Positions 46,501 through 56,701 are shown, counted from the stretch's first letter. The stretch is DNA of 64,000 bases from Pelobates cultripes (GCA_933207985.1 OW240917.1:95980356-96044355); one strand, 5' to 3'. Numbers and translations are program-made. Notes: generated by a model from the sequence alone, not told the origin.

Positions 46501-46655
46501 TCTGACATAACGGCACTCCTGGACCGCTTAGGCTGACGCATAGGCTGCTTACTCAAACTACCACTACTTGTGGTGGTGGTGGTATTGGTGGTGGTGATGG
46601 TTGCTGACTGACCCTCCCTCACTTTACTAGTGGATGAAGGTTTAGGAGGATCCAT
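43503..46655 (-). CDS. hAT transposase with BED zinc finger, uninterrupted 1050-codon frame
   Basis: The ATG is at 46655-46653 and the stop at 43505-43503. Residues 1-345 are Ser/Thr/Pro-rich low complexity (runs of Thr, an acidic patch at about 222-238). A BED zinc finger occupies about 350-397 (VWDHF, KCKLCGKEV, then NHHLRSHH). The RNase-H-like catalytic core follows. It has HFTTDLWSA (first aspartate, 552), VVTDGATNMVKAL (second aspartate, 649), CAAHIIHLVV and DVSTRWNSTLEML (about 729-741). The hAT C-terminal dimerisation segment is at about 974-1037 (YWDEKNSVWPALSLVA, VPSERVFSVTGNI, AFLKFNL). This is the layout of ZBED-like hAT transposases, which cut and paste elements with 8-bp duplications. 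The long Ser/Thr N-terminus exceeds the usual family length. The frame has no stop or shift, so the copy is either young or under constraint. Its 5' side ends near the assembly gap. Confidence 0.92.
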   Translation of the reverse strand: MDPPKPSSTSKVREGQSATITTTNTTTTTSSGSLSKQPMRQPKRSRSAVMSDSPPRRPKSLSRISGPLVQDPGQGKAPIAGSSAARPRIASLFYGKGKQAGLLRVSTMASTITKNTTSSRSSPISKRKRVLPPASSYTTSRPVSRAAKKLPSCTRRLFPNPPPKTTTSTTTSAAHASTTDSGTSAQELLPLPMLPSAPSPIIPGGDISLTPSLAGIAFSLADEELDYEPESEEEIVEESQHSSGSSPTFSPATSAHFSPSSPLSPIVAPASATSTISRPPPPTPQPPRSGTVTTTRVTVPTIITTTGTTSHSTSAEATVPATSSHTPPAAHQPAPLAAESRRASANVLRRSKVWDHFESVGDGRFAKCKLCGKEVSRGKVLGHLTSAGMNHHLRSHHKAVLLREEAESTRTGSIATITVSSTMAARSDRGVVAEPRATGAASQQPRLVGASQCIQPTLEQFGGFHSRAMSKQQANKITQLIGQLIAVGGASFSMIEGEPFKQLMETVAPQYHLPSRSTFSRRIIPSLYRSCVGVVKGELSKAAGQSVHFTTDLWSAPSGQHAFLSLTAHWWESGVSQEAAAATSAAGSSRKGGSVSVDQLGYRSFLLHAEVMDEKHTSDNILQAVRRMVSLWVGAEAGTNVEVGFVVTDGATNMVKALRDGNLVGMRCAAHIIHLVVKSAIPEGNNRVSSVIERCRRIAGHFHRSVKASQLLRQEQEKAGLPIHCLRQDVSTRWNSTLEMLERILEQQRAIHSLASDQYIGIGSPLGRDDWTVIAQLVAILKPFRDATENLSLNTASLGQVIPVFTHLGSKMGVFLERQEVVQGDPLHPDVITLVRRLKDQLKVRLRERMDNSPELMLACLCDPRIKGKLALRSNNLKNWREKLIQRVCDWQQKRGMLSEGVVQQEAEMSATSSRSSGTTTTTTQLSGAAAFWEELLEDIVGPTESASSRQSTASEMVRAYLSEPPLPHNVDPLSYWDEKNSVWPALSLVAQELLSCPPTTVPSERVFSVTGNILNPQRSQMSPHLMEQIAFLKFNLPKLGYPALHFDCN

Positions 46656-46784
46656 TTAGAATTTTAAAATAGTAAGAAAAGAAAAGAAGTTGAAGAAAAG
46701 AAAAGAAAGAGATAATGTAATGTATGTAGTGTTTTCAAACTAACGTTTATATTTTTATTAAAAAGGATTATTTGATATTTGGAA

Positions 46785-46884
46785 NNNNNNNNNNNNNNNN
46801 NNNNNNNNNNNNNNNNNNNNNNNNNNNNNNNNNNNNNNNNNNNNNNNNNNNNNNNNNNNNNNNNNNNNNNNNNNNNNNNNNNNN
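46785..46884. other. Assembly gap, exactly 100 N
   Basis: One hundred unknown bases, the usual placeholder for a gap of unknown size. It separates the hAT transposon from the 3' end of the Gypsy pol region. Reading frames drawn across it are meaningless. Confidence 1.
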
Positions 46885-48290
46885 CATTTCTCCAGGTCTG
46901 TTTGTCTCGACAACCCATCAGCATTTCCATTCTGTTTACCCGGGCGGTACTGAATATTAAAGTCAAAGGGCTGCAGCGCCAAACTCCAGCGCAGCAGCCT
47001 GGCATTGTCCCCAGCCACCCGGTTTAGCCAGACCAACGGGTTGTGATCCGTGAGCAATGAAAAGGGCTGTCCATACAAATACGGCTGCAATTTCTTCAGG
47101 GCCCACACCACAGACAGGCATTCCTTTTCGATGGTGGCGTAGCTTACTTCTCGAGGTAACAGCTTGCGACTGATGTAAGCCATGGGATATTCTCTGCCAT
47201 CGGCCCCGACTTGGTTCAGTACTGCTCCCAATCCAAACATAGAAGCGTCTATGTGAACAAGGAAACATTTAGTTGGATTGGGAGCTGCCAAGACAGGGGC
47301 ATTGGTCAATGCATTTTTCAACAGTTGGAATACCTGTTCACACTCCGGGGTCCAGGTCACTTGACGGGGAAGGTTCTTACGGGTCAAGTCAGTGAGTGGT
47401 TTGGCCAGGGCGCTATAATTGGGGACGAATTTCCGGTAGTATCCATCCGTTCCTAGGAACGCTAGTAACTGAGTCTTAGTCCTAGGGGTAGGCCATTGGG
47501 CTACAGCCTCTACATTGGCTGGTTCTGGCTTCTGCTTACCGCATCCTACCCGATGGCCGAGGTTTTGTACTTCGGCCATCCCTATACTGCATTTGGCTGG
47601 TTTCAGTGTTAAAGCTGCTCTAATCCTGTCTAGGTCCGCTCCTATATGGGCCAAGTGTTCCTGCCAGGTATTGCTGAATATGGCAATATCATCAAGATAT
47701 GCACAGGTATAGTCTTGGAACCCATCCAGGAGGCGATCCACCATCCGCTGAAAAGTAGGTGGGACGTTTTTCATCCCAAACGGCATGACCTTAAATTGGT
47801 ACAAGCCGAATGGGGTGACAAAGGCCGACTTAGGGATGGCGTCCTGTGCTAAGGGGATTTGCCAATACCCCTTACACAGGTCAATAGTAGTGAGATAGTG
47901 TCCTCTAGCCATCCGGTCCAGTAGCTCGTCTATCCTGGACATGGGATAGGCGTCGGACACCGTCTTCTCGTTCAGCCTCTGGTAGTCTACACAAAACCGG
48001 GTTGTGCCGTCCCGTTTTGGTACTAGTACTACCGGAGAGGCCCAGGGGCTGTCTGAGGGTTCAATCACCCGCAGCTGGAGCATCTCATCGATCTCCTTGC
48101 GCATATTTTCCTGCACCGCTTCTGGGATGCGGTACGGGGTCTGGCGCATGGGAAGTTGACCTGGGGTGTCTACTCGGTGGGTAGCCAGAGGAGTGTAACC
48201 AGGTACATTAGAGAAGGTATCACGCTTCTCCCTCAATAGTTGTTGTACCTCGCTCCGCTCCTGAGGACTCAGCCGGTCTCCCAGGGCAAC
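46885..48290 (-). pseudogene. Gypsy reverse transcriptase and RNase H, cut at the gap
   Basis: The minus-strand frame from 48236 is open to the gap. RT motifs are WASPVVLVPKRDG, FCVDYQRLN, TIDLCKGYWQIPL (catalytic aspartate), FGMKNVPPTFQ and CAYLDDIAIFS with the YLDD box at about 180-183. Connection and RNase H follow: FLGTDGYYRKFVPNY, HIDASMFGLGAVL, EKECLSVVWAL and LLTDHNPLVWL, closing at NADGLSRQ just before the Ns. This module is the best preserved in the element and has no stop over 450 codons. It is joined upstream to the integrase C-terminus through a frameshift near 48296. The product would copy the element RNA in a cytoplasmic particle. It lacks a known end here. Confidence 0.9.
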
Positions 48291-48295
48291 TTCCC

Positions 48296-48910
48296 CTAAA
48301 TCCCCAGATAACTGACCATCTCCCAGCAGAGAGGCAAACTGTCGAACTCCTCCGAGTTAGGTGCACATATGGCGGTCACTTCCTCGGAGCGCTCCTGGTA
48401 GGGCTTCATCATGTTCACATGGAGCATGCGTCTCCCTCCAATACCAATGCAAGAGCCCACTTTATAAGTGGTGTCACACCTTTGTTCCACCACCTTATAG
48501 GGGCCTTGCCAGGCGGCCTGTAACTTATCATGTCGGACAGGTTTTAAAATTAACACTTTCTGCCCGACTTGAAAGCTACGTTCCCTGGCGCCCTGATCAT
48601 ACCATTTGCGCTGGCGGGTCTGAGCTGCCTGTAAATTTTCTCGCACCGTCTGAATTAGGGCCTCCAGGCGATATCGGAAGACCAACACATATGGTATGAT
48701 GGGGGGAACCGACGGTGCTCTGCTCTCCCTCCCAATGCTCTCAAATCAAATCTAAGGGCCCCCGTACCCTTCGGCCAAACAATAATTCAAATGGGGAAAA
48801 CCCCGTGGATTTATGCGGCACCTCTCTGTAAGCAAAGAGGAGGTGAGGCAGAAATTTCTCCCAGTCCTTGTGGGTCTCTGCGAAGGTTCGGAGCATCTGT
48901 TTCAATTGAA
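48296..48910 (-). pseudogene. Gypsy integrase C-terminal part, frameshifted
   Basis: From 48910 the minus strand continues the integrase in a new frame with RMIQLKQML, HLLFAYREVPHKSTGFSPFELLFGR and GPLDLI. A TGA stop and a further shift near 48700 follow. The 48688-48296 frame carries RQRKWYDQGAR, FQVGQKVLIL and AAWQGPYKVVEQ, the GPY/F-type module that binds DNA. At least three lesions lie in about 600 bp, so no functional integrase is possible. Confidence 0.85.
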
Positions 48911-50428
48911 TCATTCGCAGAGCCCATTAGTCTGGGGGTGGTAAGGGGAACTAATGATAGGCTTAATGTCACAGAACTTCCAGAGGCGCTGAGTGACTTC
49001 GGCGGTGAACTGGGTACCCTGATCCGAGATAATCTCCCTGGGGAGTCCCATCCGGGAGAATATCTGCATGAGGGCCTTCACCACCGTTTCCGCGTGAATA
49101 TTAGTCAGGGCCACCACCTCTGGATATCTAGTGGCATAGTCTACCACAGTCAGGATATATCTCTTGCCTGACGGGCTCACTTTGTTGAGGGGTCTTATTA
49201 AATCTACTGCTACCCTACTAAAGGGTTCCTCAATTATGGGAAGGGGGTGTAGCTTGGCCTTGCACCGGTCCCCCCTTTTCCCTACCCTTTGGCACGTATC
49301 GCAAGTTTTGCAATATCGGCACACTTCCTGGCTAACTCCAGGCCAAAAGAAACTTTGGGTTAGTCTGTGCCGGGTCCGGCTGACCCCTAAATGTCCGGAT
49401 AGCGGAATGTCATGTGCTATCCAGAGTAACTCTGCTCGGTACCGCTGTGGTACCACCAACTGTCGCATAACTATCGGGGTTGACCCGGCTACCTGCTTGT
49501 CAGACTCCCTGTACAACAGCTGCTTGTCCCAGATAAACCTTTCGCCCTCCCCCTCGGGTGTGTCTGCTGTAACCTTGTCCCTATATACTTGTAACGTGGG
49601 GTCGGTGATTACCTCGGCTGCAAATTCGTTAGGAGGGGCCCAGGGGACACAGTCCAGGGAGGGGGAAGGATCTCTTACCTGAACCTCCGGCAGTGTGGGT
49701 GAAGCTTGGGTGCGGGCCTGTTGTCTAGTAACCACAGGGTGAGCCTCTCCTGTGATTGGGATCTGGGGCTCACATGCAGACGTGAGTCTTCCCAGATCAT
49801 TGCCCAGCAAAACTTCAGCTGGTAATTGTGGCATTAACCCCACCTCCACTTCTCCCTTCCCCGCTCCCCAATGTAGATGAACCCTGGCTGTAGGTAGTCG
49901 GTACACAGCTCCCCCGGCTACCCTGACGGCTATGGTTCTGTTGGTTCTTGCTATGTCCGCTACCAAGTGGCTTTTGACCAGAGTAATAGTGGCCCCGGAA
50001 TCACGGAGCCCTTGTACAGCTTTGCCCTCCAGGTACACTGTTTGTCTGTGGTGCTGTCTGTTATCCGCATTCGCCTGTACTGGGTCTGCCTCGTGTAATA
50101 CTTCCCATTGTTCCACGGTGGTAATGGGTACTGCTGAGCCATACGGTGTTGCAATTATGTCCTGGTAGCAGTGTGCTGCGGCGGCCCTTGGTGGTGGTGG
50201 CGGGCCGGTTCGGATCCAGGTGGAACGATCCCGTAGTTGTTGGCATTCTCTTTTATAATGCCTCCATTTCTGGCAGTGATGACAGGGCCCAGAGCTCGGC
50301 TGGCAAAACCGTGGCTGTGCAGCGGGTGGTGGTGGCGGTGGTAGTTGCCTCGGTGGTGCTGGGGTGTAGTTGGTTCCCCCAAAGGTTTTCCATGCGGCTT
50401 TTGGAACTGCGTGCGTCCAGGTACTCAT
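48911..50428 (-). pseudogene. Gypsy nucleocapsid knuckle, protease and integrase core
   Basis: The 505-codon frame starts inside gag. It has a Pro-rich linker, then the CCHC knuckle CHHCQKWRHYKREC at about 49-62. The protease core DSGATITLV is at about 150 and LPAEVLLGNDLG follows about 60 residues later. After a linker come the H2C2 finger of integrase (HDIPLSGHLGVSR ... CKTCDTCQ), VDLIRPL with the first aspartate and IISDQGTQFTAE with the second. The frame ends in YHPQTNGLCE, which carries the catalytic glutamate. The stop after this glutamate comes from a one-base frameshift. The direct passage from protease to integrase, with no RT between, shows the rearranged pol order. Confidence 0.9.
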
Positions 50429-51282
50429 CTGCCTTCCTGGCAGCTTCTGTGAGGGAGGTAGGGTTTCGGTCCCTTACCCACTCCTGGACATCTGTTGTCA
50501 CTCCATCATAAAATTGTTCCATTAGCAGCATTTGTATCACGTCCTCCATGGACCATGCCTTGCTAGCTTGCACCCACCCGAGTGCTGCCCGTTGTAACCT
50601 ACACGCCCATTCTGCATGCAAGTCCTTCTCCACTTTCTTTAAATCCCGGAATCTCCTCCGGTAATCTCTTTCACTTTACTGTAATTCCTGATTTCCATTA
50701 AATCCCGGAATCTCCTCCGGTAATCTCTTTCACTTTACTGTAATTCCTGATTTCTTCATCTGGCACAGTACGATACACCTCTGCTGCCCTCCCAGTTAAC
50801 CGTCCTGCCAAAATAGGTACCCAGTCCTCTGCGCTGATTTTATGCAGTGTACACAGTCTTTCAAAATCTTGCAGGAAGGCGTCTATATCTTCCTCTGCCT
50901 CCACATACGTTTTAAAAGCCTGATACGGTATTTTAGGCTTACCTTCCTGTGGCATGTTTACTGTAGAGCTGCGTTCTGGGGTTGTTGTTGTCCGTTGCCT
51001 CAGTACGAATTCCTGGACCTCTGTCATGGTCTTGGAAATAATTTCCGCTGAAGGGTGCTCTCCATAAAAAGACAGCCTAAATTGTAATTGTCTCAGGAAC
51101 TCCATTTGTTCCTGTGTTTCCCCCGAATCCCCCTGTTCGGGAACCGAACCGCCATCCATTCGGTACTCTGCCATGAGTTCAGTAATAAGTACCGCTTTCT
51201 TCTTGTTGCTGGCTTGAATACCCCTTGCCTCCAGGAGGTCCTTTAACGTGGAGCGTTTTAGTGTAGCAAAATCAATCTCCAT
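50253..51282 (-). pseudogene. Gypsy gag with SAP-like and SCAN-like regions, broken by a 59-bp duplication
   Basis: I place the start at the ATG at 51282-51280, just inside the LTR and primer site. Residues about 9-35 (STLKDLLEARGIQ ... LITELMAEYR) look like a SAP-type DNA-binding motif. A capsid-like region follows (YVEAEEDIDAFLQDFERLC, WVPILAGRLTGRAAEVYRTV). After the duplication the frame at 50633-50253 continues with LQRAALGWVQASKAWSMEDVIQMLLMEQFYDG and AARKADEYLDAR. This is the helical region resembling the SCAN domain, which is thought to derive from Gmr1-like gag. The 59-bp tandem copy at 50641-50751 shifts the frame between the two halves. Confidence 0.8.
50641..50752. repeat. 59-bp tandem duplication in gag
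   Basis: 50641-50699 is repeated without change from 50700 for about 52 bases, ending at about 50751. Because 59 is not divisible by three, the duplication breaks the gag frame. Confidence 0.95.
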
Positions 51283-51339
51283 CCATACTCCATTTGTGCT
51301 TGTTCCTCTGTGAGTCTGGATCCCAGCGCTGCCAACCAA

Positions 51340-52318
51340 TGTAGATGAGATCCAGTATTCCACAGGTTATCTCCGCTTAAGATCCCAGTCAGGCTCAGGA
51401 ACAAGTAATTATAAATCCATAAAGCAAGGTTTCCAGCAGGTAAAATAATCCAGCATTATCCCAATAACTGGACGACACACAGTATCAGGAGCAGAACTAA
51501 AGATTTATTCAGACAGTGGCCTTATAAAGCATGCTCCCATGCAAGGGAGGGATTTCCATTCATTACTACAGTAGCCAATCCTGTTCTGGTAACCTCCCAC
51601 ACATCCCCTCCCCTGAGCCTGCATCATAATCCCCTTATCCAGGACACCAATTCCCCCCGTTTCTGGATGTACCCCTAAACCTAGAGGTACCACTTTAAAT
51701 TATACATCCCCTGGTAGCCCTGATCTGGGTGAACAACATATCTAAAAATCACCCAGATCAGACCAGGGGTTCGGGAAATTCATGGAGGTAATAAAATGAC
51801 CGACCGCGCTGGAAGGGATAGCTGAGTTGGGCTCCATGCGATGGGGCCCTGCGGTCGGTCCTGGAACAAGTGAATAAATCACACGAAAGCCTCTAGTTAC
51901 AGAGACTGGGGAGGGTTTGCCTGAATCCCCTGGTTCGGTTGTTTCTAGCTACCGAACAAGGGGCTGTTCGGTAGTTTGGAACCGAACGGACCGGTCTTGT
52001 GGAGCAAAACACAGCTGTTCGGGAGTTTTAAAATGGCCGCCGCCACGTGTTCGTTTCCCGAATGGCGGCCACCCCCGAGAACAAAGGACTGCTACTCAGC
52101 TTGTCAATTACCCGTTCGCAACAATGTTGTCATTAAAGCAGATAAGTCCATACAAGTACGAGTTTTACCCTCAAGACGGAGCTTGGTCTCATGTTTGGGG
52201 GGATTGCTACTTGGGAGTATTATTTCGCCTGTTTTAGGAGAAAAGGAGTTCGGATGATTCTCTGTTTGGGAGTTTGGAGCATTCCCTTACATTCCATTCG
52301 GGAGTTTGGCGGTCTACA
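51340..52318 (-). repeat. 5' LTR of the Gmr1-type element (limits tentative)
   Basis: On the plus strand the segment reads TGTAGATGAG at one end and GTCTACA at the other, a TG...CA pair with TGTAGA/TCTACA ends. Next to its inner edge, on the minus strand, is TTGGTTGGCAGCGCTGGGATCC, a plausible tRNA primer site. A minus-strand AATAAA lies at about 51506. The ACCGACCGC...GCGGTCGGTC pair and the TTCGG-rich outer half are shared with the LTR-like elements at 38763 and 41279. The frame at 51917-52237 is not supported as a gene. Confidence 0.6.
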
Positions 52319-53640
52319 GTAACGGCGCCGGTTGCTCCAAAGGGGGAAGATCCACTAAACGGCGGTTTCACTCCTTTATGCTGGGAGTGTCCTAACACCT
52401 CTAACAGAGCATTGCAATGCCCCTAACAGAGCCTTTCAATGCCCTTACCTAACAGAGCCTTTCAATGTCCCTACGTAACAGAGCATTTCAATGACCCTAA
52501 CAAACAATTCCACTGCCCATAACAGAGCTTGTTTCAGGTCCACTCTCTATCATTCTCTACCACGTGTGATAGGAAATAACTGATGGCAGGGCGGGCTGGC
52601 TGAAAGCTGGGGCAGACTGACAGCAAGGCGGGTTGACGGCATGGCGGGCTTAAGATTGTGTTCCCGTGATCTCTTAATAAGATTGTGGTTGCGTGATCTC
52701 TGCTGTTTCTGACCTTTTGGGAACAGCAGGTAGAGGCGAATAGCGGCGAAACCCCAATTCTGTTCTCATCAATTGGAAAATGCTATTCTAGACAATACTG
52801 CAAAGATTAAGTGCAACGTACCATATTTTGGTTATGCATGTTGCTCCGGCATGTGTCATATGCAATATCTATTAACCTATCAGTGTATCAACACAAACTG
52901 CCTAAACTCCAGACAAACTGTTTTGGCCCATGCAAGTATTCATTTTACCTCACTCTAGTTATTATTGTTTTTTTATTTTATTTTATTATTTATATAGCGC
53001 CAGCAAAATTCCATATCGCTAGTAAACAACAGCTTTCTCCCAAAAGTTCATGGGACACTGCTGTGTCTGACCCAACCACGGCTGTTACTATTCGCACATT
53101 TTTATTTATTTTGTTCTCTACAAAATTGTAAGTTTGAATATTCAGCCATTCAGATATGACAAATTTCACTACTAATGCAGATTCAGTCTATTTCAATCAT
53201 GCATAACATTACAGCGATGCCTCAATTAGGTTCATGCTTTTACTTACTGCATTTGGCCCTCATCATTTGGCCGACTTTTTATCATATGCAATTCGGTTGT
53301 AACCCTACATTTTAATGCTTTCTTTGTCTGCCCTCTGGGTATTCATGCACTAATTAGGCATACAGTGTTTAGTATTGATGTGGCTAGGTATTGCAACCGT
53401 CTAAATTTATGTCAGGCCCAGATTTGGACCTATACATGTAATTTATGAAATAGAACTATAAACATTCTCTGTACACAATAAAACATTAAAAATTAATTAA
53501 TCCTGTTTAAAGGCGAATATCTTCTAAATGTCTAAAACTCTTCTTACTGAACAAACTCTATCTCATAAAATGTATCATATGTATTTCCGTTGCCACCCTA
53601 TTTTTTATATATTTATTTGTCTTCCCTCTGGGTATTCAGG
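52319..53640. other. Mixed repeats, no gene seen
   Basis: 52390-52530 holds four or five imperfect units of about 30 bp containing TAACAGAGCNTTTCAATG. 52965-53035 holds a dispersed-repeat tail (ATTATTTATATAGCGCC). GCGGGCTGGCTGAAAGC-type short repeats lie at 52590-52650. The remainder is AT-rich and unrecognised. Confidence 0.6.
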
Positions 53641-54276
53641 CACGCATTAAACCTAATATACAACCACCAGTGAGTGTCCAAGTTAAAACACTTGTGAAAC
53701 CACACATCAGAGGGTGCTAGATAACAAGTAAAATGATCACATATTTACCCATCCTGGTATAATGAATGTGGGATAGGGCTCAAGCCCATACAGTGGGAAA
53801 CAGAGAAGGAGAGACATATAAGTTAAAAATACAAGTATTTTTTTTTTTTAAAACAATAGTGAACAATAATAACTATAAAAAGCCAGCAAAGATGAGTCAA
53901 CAGTAAGTACTAGTGGTATAAAATGATGGAAAGAAAAACCCCTTCGGTCGCGACTCCTGGGGCTCTCTGATTCATATCCTCCCTGACCTGTATTAATCCC
54001 AACACAGCTGCACAGCCACCCTGTAACATAGGACCCAAATTGGGATACCTTCTGGCATCATACGCAATTTCCTACTCATAGCTCTCACTAGGCCTTTACA
54101 ATGTACTTTCATATGCCCCACAGTGGGCAACATGCCATGTCCTAATTCAACACCTCATTTGGGCATTTCATTTGATTTACTTCTGTCTCACAGATGCATA
54201 GGTAACCAGCATAGGTGGCATGATGCCCACCTAAGGATGATATCCGGAAGCGAGATGGTAATTAAATAATAAAAAG
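53641..54276. other. Unrecognised dispersed-repeat-like DNA
   Basis: Moderate GC content and no reading frame of note. The right edge (AATAATAAAAAG) matches the terminus of the Penelope element next to the inserted TA-flanked transposon. Confidence 0.35.
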
Positions 54277-54278
54277 TA

Positions 54279-55357
54279 CCGTATATACTCGAGTATAAGC
54301 CGAGTTTTTCAGCACATTTTTTGTGCTGAAAAACCCCAACTCGGCTTATACTCGAGTCACTGTCTGTATTATGGCAATTTACATTGCCATAATACAGACT
54401 GGGGGCTGGCAGCGAGCGCTTACCTCTCCTGCAGCTCCTGTCAGCTCCCTGCTCCTCCGCGCCGGTCCGGTCAGCACCTCGGTCAGCTCCCAGTGTAAGT
54501 CTCGCGAGAGCCGGGGTCATAGTGCGGCTCTCGCGAGACTTACAGTGTGAGCTGAGAGAGGAGCTGCACGGACCGACGCGGAGGAGCAGGGAGCTGACAG
54601 GAGCTGCAGGAGAGGTAAGTGCTTCCTGCCAGCCCCCTTCCTCCCCCCACTGAACTGCCAATGCCACTGGACCACCAGGGAAGGAGAGCCCCCCTCCCTG
54701 CCATGTATCAAGCAGGGAGGGGGGACAAAAATAAATAAATTAATACTATATTAAAAATAATAATAAAAATAAAATAATAATAATAAAAAAATAATAATAT
54801 AACAAAAAATTAAAATAATAAATAATAATATTATTATTATTTTTTTTTATAAAAATGCCCACCCCCCACCAAGGCTAGGCAACACAAACACACACACTGC
54901 ATCACACACACACACACACTGCATCACACACACACACTGCACTCATACACACTGCATTCATACACACACACTGCACTCATACACACTGCATTCATACACA
55001 CACACTGCACTCATATACACACTGCGCACTCATATACACACTGCGCACTCATACACACACACTGCATTCATATACACACTGCATTTATACACACACTGCA
55101 TTTATACACACACTGCACACTCATACACACACTGCGCACTCATACACACACACTGCATTCATCATATACACACAGTGTAAATAAATATTCAATTAATATA
55201 ATTTTTTTAGGATCTAATTTTATTTAGAAATTTACCAGTAGCTGCTGCATTTCCCACCCTAGTCTTATACTCGAGTCAATAAGTTTTCCCAGTTTTTTGG
55301 GGTAAAATTAGGGGCCTCGGCTTATATTCGGGTCGGCTTATACTCGAGTATATACGG
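54279..55357. mobile_element. TA-flanked non-autonomous transposon with serial hairpins
   Basis: Perfect 25-bp inverted ends, CCGTATATACTCGAGTATAAG and onward, lie between TA at 54277-54278 and TA at 55358-55359. This is consistent with a Tc1/mariner-type mover. The left third folds into successive hairpins at 54288-54356, 54360-54401 and 54424-54618. The third has arms of about 95 bp with an inner TCTCGCGAGAGCCG palindrome. (TAA)n lies at 54735-54850 and a CACACTGCATTCATA-type minisatellite at 54885-55165. The frames crossing the hairpins are artefacts. Confidence 0.85.
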
Positions 55358-55359
55358 TA

Positions 55360-56153
55360 TACTAAAAGTTAACTTTTTATTACCTATATAAGGGATAAAA
55401 ACTATTTAAAAAGTACTAAAACTGGACCCCACTTCTTCAAAGACTTCATCAGAAGTCTGGTAAGTCCATACAAGTACGAGTTTTTATATGATATTGTTGA
55501 GTGGAGATCGCTTCCTGGTGTGGTTAGAGTGCCCATTTCCTGTTACCAAGCTGAATATATTGTATAGGAAGTGACGTGCTGCTCTATCTTACAACGTCTG
55601 TGGTTATATGTCATACCTTGGGCAAATAGGCTCAACAGCCATATTTAAAAAGGGCAGATGAGTACAAATACAAATAAGAAGCACAAATAATAAATAGAAT
55701 ATTAGGATGACATATAAATACATAGAGGGATAATATCAATAAACATATTAAGATATATAATATAAAAATACTTTAAAAAAATGAAATAAAATAAGAAAAA
55801 AAAGTAATTACTACAATATAATTTAATAGGTGCATAAAAAATACATATTGGATTGAGTACATGTCAAATATATAAAAAGCAAAATAAGTATATACGTAGA
55901 GAGGAATAAAACATGAGCGCAAATAGTAAGACTGATAATGAGAAAAGAATGGTATGGAAAAAATTAAAATATAAGAAGTTTAAAAAAAAAACTGTTTTAT
56001 AAAAAAACTTTTTATAAAAAAATTAAATAAATCAAAATCTGAGTTTAAGCCATTAGGATGTATTGTGTCCATATGGTAAACCCATTCCATTTCCGTTTTA
56101 CCTATCCTCTTAACATTGTCACCTCCTCTCTGGTGTTTTTTTAATGATTGCAA
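55360..56153 (-). pseudogene. Penelope-like element 2, 3' portion (C-terminus, UTR and inverted terminal copy)
   Basis: Minus-strand sequence at about 56125-56020 encodes GDNVKRIGKTEMEWVYHMD followed by PNGLNSDFDL. This is the closing block of Penelope proteins after the GIY-YIG nuclease. It continues the nuclease at 63330-63680 once the chromovirus insertion is removed. The UTR is AT-rich. At 55378-55490 an inverted copy of the element's own 63600-63765 segment is present, sharing TTCATCAGAAGT and AAGTCCATA. Stops and shifts abound, so this is a dead copy. Confidence 0.75.
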
Positions 56154-56158
56154 TGCCC

Positions 56159-56694
56159 TGTCACGTATTCATCCGCATTTGAAAATGTGATTAATGGCAT
56201 TTACTGTTCTGACAGGAAAAGTTGTGCCGAGCAACATTACTGTCCTGACATGAAAAGTTGTGCCGAGCAGCAATCAAATCCACAGGAGGGTTTGTGCTGT
56301 GCAGCAATTATGCAAATGGAAACCTGGTAACTGCCTTTGGGGTCAAAGGCCGATTATAGCCTATCAGATCCAGAGGAGGGGTATTTAGGCACAGTTCTCA
56401 TCCTGCTCAGTGCCCTGTCATGGTTTCCCTAGTAGTTGTCCGAGAGCGCGTTCCTGATTTAAGTTTCTTCTGGTTTTTGACTTTGGCTTTGATTTTGACT
56501 TCCCTGTATTCTGGTATCCCTGACTTCTGGCTTTCCCTTATTGTTGTGTCTCTTTCTGTATCCCCTGACCTCGGCAAGTATCCTGACTACTCTTTGGTAC
56601 GTTAAGTCCGACCATTCTAAGGCCCGGTAATACGTTACCTATTAGTCATCTGTCTGACACAATTCTACGTGCTGATCAACTAGTAATCCTGACA
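56159..56694 (+). repeat. 5' LTR of the chromovirus
   Basis: 536 bp, TG...CA ends. It contains two copies of a roughly 38-bp unit with AAAAGTTGTGCCGAGCA. A TATTTAG at about 56388 is the only TATA-like candidate. Confidence 0.9.
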
Positions 56695-56701
56695 TTACGA
56701 C

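Larger units (their letters stand above)
46885..52318 (-). mobile_element. Gmr1-type Gypsy LTR retrotransposon (integrase before reverse transcriptase)
   Basis: On the minus strand the order is 5' LTR (52318-51340), gag (from about 51282), zinc knuckle and protease, integrase (to about 48296), then RT and RNase H (to 46885). Placing integrase upstream of RT is the Copia-like order known for the Gmr1 group of deuterostome Gypsy elements. Their capsid is also the proposed source of the SCAN domain. The 3' LTR is lost in or beyond the gap. Several frameshifts and a 59-bp duplication inactivate the copy. Confidence 0.88.

Noticed and set aside
46758..46884. Reading frames continuing through the N run
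   Set aside because: The 100 N are placeholders; the frame beyond them is not evidence for a fusion of hAT and Gypsy sequence.
54188..54711. Minus- and plus-strand frames of 64-159 codons with similar Ser/Leu-rich sequence
   Set aside because: They read both arms of the 95-bp hairpin in a MITE.
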